The notes under the pieces: model-generated
What the model was told of the DNA's origin: nothing
Database searches by the model: none
The model's input: the letters and a program-made list of their open reading frames with translations, nothing else
Source: an uncultured Pseudomonadota bacterium
Lineage (GTDB): Bacteria; Pseudomonadota; Gammaproteobacteria; Burkholderiales; Usitatibacteraceae
DNA: 31,495 bases
Assembly: GCA_937898635.1 (NCBI GenBank)
Contig: CALEJW010000119.1
Coordinates: 1 to 31,495, forward strand
Direction: 5' to 3'
Made by a program: the position numbers and the translations under genes
In this document: in pieces, positions 24,071 to 31,495 of the stretch
How the letters are laid out: every line of letters starts with the position of its first letter
Numbering within the stretch: position 1 is the first letter of the stretch

Positions 24071-25338
24071 TGGGGCGGCTCTCCGATGGGAGGGATGATA
24101 CCGCGCGCGAGATAGGCGCTCCGCAGGTGCGTGCGGAAGGACGGCAGCCGCCAGGCGAACACCGCGCCCGCGAGCGCGCAGGCGAGGCCGCCGGCGAGGA
24201 AGGTGTAGGGCGCGCCGATCGCCTCGGCGAGCGCGCCCGCGCCGAGGTGCCCCAGGGGCAGGGAACCGATGAAGAACATCGTGTAGTAGCTCATGACGCG
24301 CCCGCGCTTGTCCTCGTCCACCACGCTCTGGATGATCGTGTTGCAGGAGGCGGCGGTCATGAACATGCCGAAGCCGGCCATCGCCATGAACGCGGTCGAG
24401 AGCGCGATGGAGCGCGAGAAGCAGAAGCCGGCGGCGCCCGCGCCCGCGGCGATCGCGGAAGCGGCGATCCACTTGCCGAGGCCGCGCACCGACTGTCGCC
24501 GCGCGAGGCTCACCGCCGCGACCACGGCGCCGAATCCCACGGCGCCGATGAAGAGGCCCACGAGCCAGGCGCCCTCGGCGAAGGTCTTGACCGCGATGGC
24601 GGGCATGAGCGACGAGTAGGGCCCGATGGTGACGCTCACCGTGGCGAGGAGGAAGAGCATGCGGCGCACGGGCACGAAGCCCATGGCGTAGCGCCAGCCG
24701 TCGGCGAGGTCGGCGAGCGGGTGGCTGGGCGCGCGCGCCGGCGAAGCCCGCACCGGCCGCGTGCGGCGCAGCGCCCCGATCACGAAGAGGTAGGTCGCGG
24801 CGTTGATCGCGAAGCACGCCGTCACGCCCCAGGCCGCGATCACGAGCCCGCCGAGCGAGGGGCCGACGAGGCGGGCGCCGTTCATCAGGACGGAATTGAG
24901 CGCGATGGCGTTGGGCAGGTGGTTGCGGTCGTCGAGGAGCTGCACGAAGAAGGACTGCCGCGTGGGCGTCTCGAAGGAGTTGGCCACGCCGGCGAAGAGC
25001 GCAAGCGAGGCGAGCTGGACCTGGGTGATGGTCCGCAAGCCCGAGAGGATCGCGAGCACCACGGCCTGGAGGAAGAGGAGCGTGAGCACCGTGAGCAGGA
25101 TCCTGCGCCGGTCCAGCCGGTCGCCCAGCACGCCCGCGAAAGGCGAGAGCACGAGGTAGGGGATCGAGTTGAGGAAGCCCACGAGCCCGGTGAACCAGGT
25201 GGAGCCCGACATGCGGTAGGCGAGCCACATGAGTGCCAGCGACTGCACCCAGGTGCCGATCATCGACACCGCCTGTCCCGCGTAGTAGAGGCGGAAGTTG
25301 GGCGAGGCGAGCGCCCGGAGGCTGTAGGGAAGCGGCAC
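24067..25338 (-). CDS. MFS transporter (EntS-like MFS_3 type)
   Basis: 423-residue inner-membrane carrier with about twelve predicted spans and a cytoplasmic loop near 190-215. It begins LRALASPNFRLYYAGQAVSMIGTWVQ, and GVLGDRLDRRRIL is the signature loop between helices 2 and 3. A second motif (DEDKRGRVMSYYTMFFIG) lies in the C-terminal half. The sequence type belongs with the EntS-like exporters of small molecules. GTG 25338 is preferred because the family N-terminus starts there; it is 35 bases after valS. Its stop overlaps the enoyl-CoA hydratase gene. The substrate cannot be told from the sequence. Confidence 0.9.
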   Translation of the reverse strand: MPLPYSLRALASPNFRLYYAGQAVSMIGTWVQSLALMWLAYRMSGSTWFTGLVGFLNSIPYLVLSPFAGVLGDRLDRRRILLTVLTLLFLQAVVLAILSGLRTITQVQLASLALFAGVANSFETPTRQSFFVQLLDDRNHLPNAIALNSVLMNGARLVGPSLGGLVIAAWGVTACFAINAATYLFVIGALRRTRPVRASPARAPSHPLADLADGWRYAMGFVPVRRMLFLLATVSVTIGPYSSLMPAIAVKTFAEGAWLVGLFIGAVGFGAVVAAVSLARRQSVRGLGKWIAASAIAAGAGAAGFCFSRSIALSTAFMAMAGFGMFMTAASCNTIIQSVVDEDKRGRVMSYYTMFFIGSLPLGHLGAGALAEAIGAPYTFLAGGLACALAGAVFAWRLPSFRTHLRSAYLARGIIPPIGEPPQ

Positions 25339-25373
25339 GGAATCCCGGGGCCGGCGCGGGGCGCGCGTTGCCC

Positions 25374-28133
<2,760 letters not shown>

Positions 28134-28145
28134 GTTCCTTCGGGC

Positions 28146-28529
28146 CTATCGTTTCGGGTGGCGCGCGAGGGCGTCGGCCACCGCCTCGCCCACGGCGCGG
28201 GCGATGTCGTGGCGAAGGTCTCCCAGCGTGGCGGCGATGGAGGCGTGCACTTCCGCCAGCACCTGCGGCGCGAGGCGCCGCTCGAGGTCTTGCGCGAGGC
28301 GCGAGCGGACCGCCTCGACGACCTCCGCGACCAGCGCGCGGCGTTCCTCCTCGGAGAAGGAGGCGGGACCCGCTTCGGGCGGCGCGGGCTCGGCAGGGGC
28401 GGGTGCACGCCCGCCGGGCGTGATCAACTCGGTCAGCACGGGAACATCCGCGCCGTCGGCGGCGCGCCCGGGGACGTGGCGTCGCAGCAGGGCGTCGGCC
28501 TTGCCGAGGATGTCGCGGTCGTCGGCCAC
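28146..28529 (-). CDS. Small hypothetical protein between holC and valS (DUF2486-like position)
   Basis: 127-residue soluble protein of unknown function. Residues 1-25 (MADDRDILGKADALLRRHVPG) are followed by a Pro/Ala-rich stretch and then helical segments (about 60-127, AEVVEAVRSRLAQDLERRLAPQVLAEVHASIAATL in part). No catalytic motif or membrane segment is visible. Burkholderia-type genomes carry a similarly short gene at this place between holC and valS, annotated DUF2486; I recall this from context and cannot confirm homology. Start ATG 28529 is four bases after holC and the stop is 12 bases before valS, so it is translated as part of the operon. Confidence 0.8.
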   Translation of the reverse strand: MADDRDILGKADALLRRHVPGRAADGADVPVLTELITPGGRAPAPAEPAPPEAGPASFSEEERRALVAEVVEAVRSRLAQDLERRLAPQVLAEVHASIAATLGDLRHDIARAVGEAVADALARHPKR

Positions 28530-28533
28530 GGCC

Positions 28534-28956
28534 CTAGGCCTCCCCGATCGCGTTCACGTTGATCTCGTAGCCGCGGCTGCGGTAGAAGACGAAGCGCCCG
28601 CGGGCCCGGTGCTTGTCCTCGTCGTCCGCGCCCACGATCTCGAGCAGCCGCTCGAACGAGGCGAAGAAGGGCGGCCACTCGTCGCCGAGGTTCAGGAGCA
28701 CGTCGTGGTGCGGCAGCGCCTCCTCGCCGGAGGCGAGGATCACGGGCGTGTCGGAAGCGATCGCCTCGCCCGCGCGGCAGTGGGGCACGAAGCGGATCGG
28801 CTGGAAGGTCCACAGGAGCCGGTCGAACGTGGAGAGGACCTGCTCGTCCGGCGCGTACACGACGAGGCGGCTGTCGCGCTCGGCCACCGTCGCGGCGAGC
28901 CGGCAGGCGTAGCGCAGCTTGTCCTCGGCGTAGTGGTAGAAGTCGATGCGGGTCAC
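28534..28956 (-). CDS. holC: DNA polymerase III chi subunit
   Basis: 140-residue chi subunit, which links the clamp loader to single-strand-binding protein at the replication fork. The order TRIDFYHYAEDKLRYACRLA, VVYAPDEQVLSTFDRLLWTF, FVPH, PVILASGEE and LLNLGDEWPPFF is typical of HolC. Start: GTG 28956, which overlaps the pepA stop (GTGA); family members begin close to this point and no ATG is near. It sits in the usual place downstream of pepA. Confidence 0.94.
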   Translation of the reverse strand: MTRIDFYHYAEDKLRYACRLAATVAERDSRLVVYAPDEQVLSTFDRLLWTFQPIRFVPHCRAGEAIASDTPVILASGEEALPHHDVLLNLGDEWPPFFASFERLLEIVGADDEDKHRARGRFVFYRSRGYEINVNAIGEA

Positions 28957-30443
28957 GCCGAGCGCCGCGTGAGGAAGTTCGCGAGCAGGGCGACGGGCCG
29001 TCCGGTGGCGCCCTTGTCCGCGCCGGATTTCCACGCCGTGCCGGCGATGTCCAGGTGCGCCCAGGGATAGGCCTTCGTGAAGCGCTCCAGGAAGCAGGCC
29101 GCGGTGATCGAGCCGCCGGCGCGCGAACCGATGTTGGGGATGTCCGCGAAGTTGGACTTGAGCGCCTCCTGGTAGTCGTTCCAGAGCGGCAGGTGCCAGG
29201 CGCGGTCCCAGGAGGCCTCGCCCGCGTGCAGCAGTTCCCGGGCGAGCGGGTCGCTGTTGGCGAAGAGGCCGGTGGCCACGTGCCCCAGCGCGATCACCAT
29301 CGCCCCGGTGAGGGTGGCGATGTCGACGACGGCGGCGGGCTTGAAGCGCTCCGCGTAGGTGAGCGCGTCGCAGAGGATGAGGCGGCCCTCGGCGTCGGTG
29401 TTGAGGATCTCGACCGTCTGCCCGGACATCGTCTTCACGATGTCGCCCGGCTTCACGGCGTTGCCCCCCGGCATGTTCTCGGTGGCCGGGACGATCCCGA
29501 TCACGTTGAGCGGGAGCTTCATGAGCGCGACGGCCTTCATCGTCCCGAGCACGCTCGCCGCGCCGCACATGTCGAACTTCATCTCGTCCATCTCGGGCGC
29601 GGGCTTGAGGGAGATGCCCCCGGTGTCGAAGGTGACGCCCTTGCCGACGAGGACCACGGGCGCCTCGTCCTTCTTCCTCGCGCCGCGGTGGGTGAGCACG
29701 ATGAGCTTCGGGGGCTCGCGGCTGCCGCGGGCCACGGCGAGGAAGGCGCCCATCCCGAGCTTCTCGAGTTCCTTCTGCTCGAGGACCTCGCAATGCAGGC
29801 CGTGCTCCTTCGCGAGCCCGGCCGCCTCGCCCGCGAGGTAGGCCGGCGTGCAGACGTTGGCCGGGAGGTTGCCGAGGTCGCGCGCGAGGCTCACCCCCTG
29901 GGCGATGGCCCGGGCGCGCTGCGCGGCCGCCTCTCCGGCGGAGATCTCGCTGCGACGCGCCACGTGCAGCACGACCCGCTTCAGGGCCCGCCGCGCCTCC
30001 TCGGGCTTGCTCTTCATGCGGTCGAAGCGGTACATCCCCTCCATGATGCCGAGCACCGCCTGCTCGACCTTGAAGGCGGAGTCGCGTTTCCGGAGCGCGA
30101 TCTCCGTGAGATAGAAGGTGGCCTCGGTCGCGCCCGTCGTGCGCAGCGCGCGCACGGCCGTGTCGATCGCCTTGCGGTAGGCGGACTCGTCCAGCTCGCG
30201 CTCCTTGCCGAGGCCCACGAGGAGGACGCGGTCGGACGGGACTCCCTGGACGCTTTGCAGCAGCAGGGAGGTGCCCCGCTTGCCCTCGAGGTCGCCGCGG
30301 CGCAGCACCTCCGCCAGAAAGCCCTTGGCCGCCCGGTCGATCCCCTGCGCCGAGGCGGTGAGCTTGCGGCCCTCGAAGACGCCGACCACCACGCAGCCGG
30401 TCCTTTGCTTCTCGGGGCTGCCGCTCTTTATGCTAAATTCCAT
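28953..30443 (-). CDS. pepA: Leucyl aminopeptidase (PepA, M17)
   Basis: 496-residue cytosolic dizinc peptidase that removes N-terminal amino acids. The metal ligands are in GKGVTFDTGGISLKP and NTDAEGRLILCD (about 348-359), with a conserved Arg in the latter. The N-terminal 150 residues form the regulatory/hexamer domain (VVGVFEGRKLTASAQGID, LLVGLGKERELDESAYRKA). E. coli PepA also binds DNA in Xer recombination and carAB control; whether that holds here is unknown. ATG 30443 has GGAAAAATAA directly upstream. A strong promoter lies behind it, and the GTGA overlap couples holC to its end. Confidence 0.97.
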   Translation of the reverse strand: MEFSIKSGSPEKQRTGCVVVGVFEGRKLTASAQGIDRAAKGFLAEVLRRGDLEGKRGTSLLLQSVQGVPSDRVLLVGLGKERELDESAYRKAIDTAVRALRTTGATEATFYLTEIALRKRDSAFKVEQAVLGIMEGMYRFDRMKSKPEEARRALKRVVLHVARRSEISAGEAAAQRARAIAQGVSLARDLGNLPANVCTPAYLAGEAAGLAKEHGLHCEVLEQKELEKLGMGAFLAVARGSREPPKLIVLTHRGARKKDEAPVVLVGKGVTFDTGGISLKPAPEMDEMKFDMCGAASVLGTMKAVALMKLPLNVIGIVPATENMPGGNAVKPGDIVKTMSGQTVEILNTDAEGRLILCDALTYAERFKPAAVVDIATLTGAMVIALGHVATGLFANSDPLARELLHAGEASWDRAWHLPLWNDYQEALKSNFADIPNIGSRAGGSITAACFLERFTKAYPWAHLDIAGTAWKSGADKGATGRPVALLANFLTRRSA

Positions 30444-30480
30444 TTATTTTTCCAGTACTTGGACGCTCGCGGAGAGCGCG

Positions 30481-30510
30481 ATTATCCCCGTTTTGGGGAA
30501 CCCAAGTCAA
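30481..30510 (-). promoter_or_regulatory. Sigma-70 promoter of the pepA operon with an overlapping inverted repeat
   Basis: On the minus strand TTGACT (30510-30505) and GATAAT (30486-30481) each match consensus in five of six bases, with an 18-base spacer. Start would be near 30474, about 31 bases before ATG 30443. Between the boxes lies a perfect repeat TCCCC-GTTTT-GGGGA (30485-30499), which touches the -10 box and could be an operator. Confidence 0.65.
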
Positions 30511-30530
30511 AGCAGGGCGGGCCACGACAC

Positions 30531-31495
30531 TTGATCTTCGAGCGCAGCCTCCTTCGCGAATTCAGCCTCGTGGCGCTCGCCGTCGTGTCGGTGCTCCTCG
30601 CGCTGATCCTCACGAGGCTCCTGATCCTCCTGCTCGGCAAGGCGGCCGGCGGCGACGTGCTTCCCGAGGCCGTGATCGGCCTCATCGCCTTCGGCGTGCT
30701 CGCCTACATGCCCGTGCTCCTGTCCATCGCGGCCTTCGTGGCGGTGCTCCTCACCCTCACGCGCAGCTTCCGGGACAGCGAGATGACGGTGTGGTTCACC
30801 TCGGGGCTCTCGATCGCGGCCTGGGTGAAGCCGGTGCTTCGTTTCGCGCTCCCCATCGCCCTGGTCTGCGCGGTGCTCTCGCTGGCGATCTCGCCCTGGT
30901 CGGAGGCGCAGAGCCGCGAGTACCGGCGCCTGCTCGAGAGCCGCGACGAGGTCTCCGCGGTGACGCCGGGCGTGTTCCGGGAATCGCGGCAGGCCGACCG
31001 CGTGTTCTTCGTGGACAAGCTCACCGAGCGCGACGACGTGGTGAACAACGTCTTCGTGCAGTCCACGCACGCCAACCGCCTGGGCGTGATGGTGGCGCAG
31101 AAGGGCTACATCGAGACGGTGGAGAACGGGGACCGCTTCGTGGTGCTCCTCAACGGGCGACGCTACGAGGGCACGCCCGGCACGCTCGGGTACCGGACCG
31201 TGGACTTCGACCGCTACATGCTGCGGATCGAGCCGCGGGAGGCGAAGAAGGAACCGCCGCCCGCGAAGGCGATGGACACGCTGGACCTGATCGCGGACCC
31301 CACGCCGCACAACATCGCGGAACTGCACTGGCGCTTCGCGCTGCCCCTGTCGGTGGTGCTCATGGCGATCTTCGCCGTGCCGCTGTCCTTCGTGAACCCG
31401 CGATCGGGACGCTCCTGGAACCTCGTGCTCGCGGTCCTCGCCTACGCGCTCTACAACAACCTGCTCTCGATCTTCCAGGCCTGGACCGCGCAGGG
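30531..31495 (+). CDS. lptF: LPS export permease LptF (partial; TTG start)
   Basis: First 321 codons of an inner-membrane permease of the LptB2FG complex, which extracts lipopolysaccharide and passes it to LptC/A. N-terminal spans (about 12-35, 50-75, 95-120) are followed by the periplasmic jellyroll (AVTPGVFRESRQADRVFFVDKL through YEGTPGTLGYRTVDFDRYMLRIEP) and then the second membrane part (LHWRFALPLSVVLMAIFAVPLSFVNPRSGR). TTG 30531 is chosen because LIFERSLLREF matches the betaproteobacterial LptF start and no ATG or GTG fits. A weak GGGCGGG is 10-15 bases upstream. It is divergent from pepA with an 87-base gap. lptG is expected beyond the window. Confidence 0.95.
   Translation, partial: MIFERSLLREFSLVALAVVSVLLALILTRLLILLLGKAAGGDVLPEAVIGLIAFGVLAYMPVLLSIAAFVAVLLTLTRSFRDSEMTVWFTSGLSIAAWVKPVLRFALPIALVCAVLSLAISPWSEAQSREYRRLLESRDEVSAVTPGVFRESRQADRVFFVDKLTERDDVVNNVFVQSTHANRLGVMVAQKGYIETVENGDRFVVLLNGRRYEGTPGTLGYRTVDFDRYMLRIEPREAKKEPPPAKAMDTLDLIADPTPHNIAELHWRFALPLSVVLMAIFAVPLSFVNPRSGRSWNLVLAVLAYALYNNLLSIFQAWTAQ

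Overview
The window is a piece of a GC-rich chromosome that reads as a betaproteobacterium. The reasons are the pepA-holC-(small gene)-valS order with divergent lptF, a type IV pilin followed by a TfpZ-type accessory gene, a single-chain (homodimeric-type) AceE, and soxXA. The order cannot be fixed from sequence alone. No tRNA, rRNA, CRISPR array, insertion sequence or phage gene was seen, and the genes are densely packed with many 1-14 nt overlaps.

Layout. 1-1930 (minus): 5' part of aceE, with a good sigma-70-type promoter. 1931-2395: the only gap over 300 bases, holding an AT-rich stretch and a structured leader. 2396-9079 (plus): five signalling genes encoding a PP2C phosphatase, a twin-FHA protein, a metallo-beta-lactamase-fold hydrolase resembling class II cyclic-nucleotide phosphodiesterases, a GAF domain fused to a PilB/GspE ATPase, and a GAF/HD-GYP protein. 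9134-12151 (plus): a large membrane protein with a spermidine-synthase-like domain. 12406-13676 (plus): type IV pilin behind a sigma-54 promoter, a strong terminator, then tfpZ. 13691-19571 (minus): a BepA-like M48 protease, soxX, soxA and a split MacA/MacB-type exporter. 19663-20142 (plus): moaC. 20153-22320 (minus): rhodanese-ChrB fusion and chrA. 22458-30443 (minus): pepA, holC, a small gene, valS, an MFS carrier, an enoyl-CoA hydratase/isomerase and an SDR. 30531-31495 (plus): start of lptF, using TTG.

How they may work together. The most interesting stretch is 2396-13676. A PilB-type motor ATPase carries its own GAF sensor and is translationally coupled to an HD-GYP protein whose GAF domain shares the same short motifs. 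Upstream lies a possible cyclic-nucleotide phosphodiesterase, preceded by a CRP/Vfr-like palindrome placed as for class II activation. Downstream are pilin and its accessory factor. I infer a second-messenger-controlled pilus module combining phospho-Ser/Thr (PP2C, FHA), possible cNMP (hydrolase, GAFs, CRP-like site) and c-di-GMP (HD-GYP) inputs. No Ser/Thr kinase and no other pilus machinery genes lie in the window. The rest is mostly housekeeping, with some unusual fusions and catalytic-residue changes noted below.
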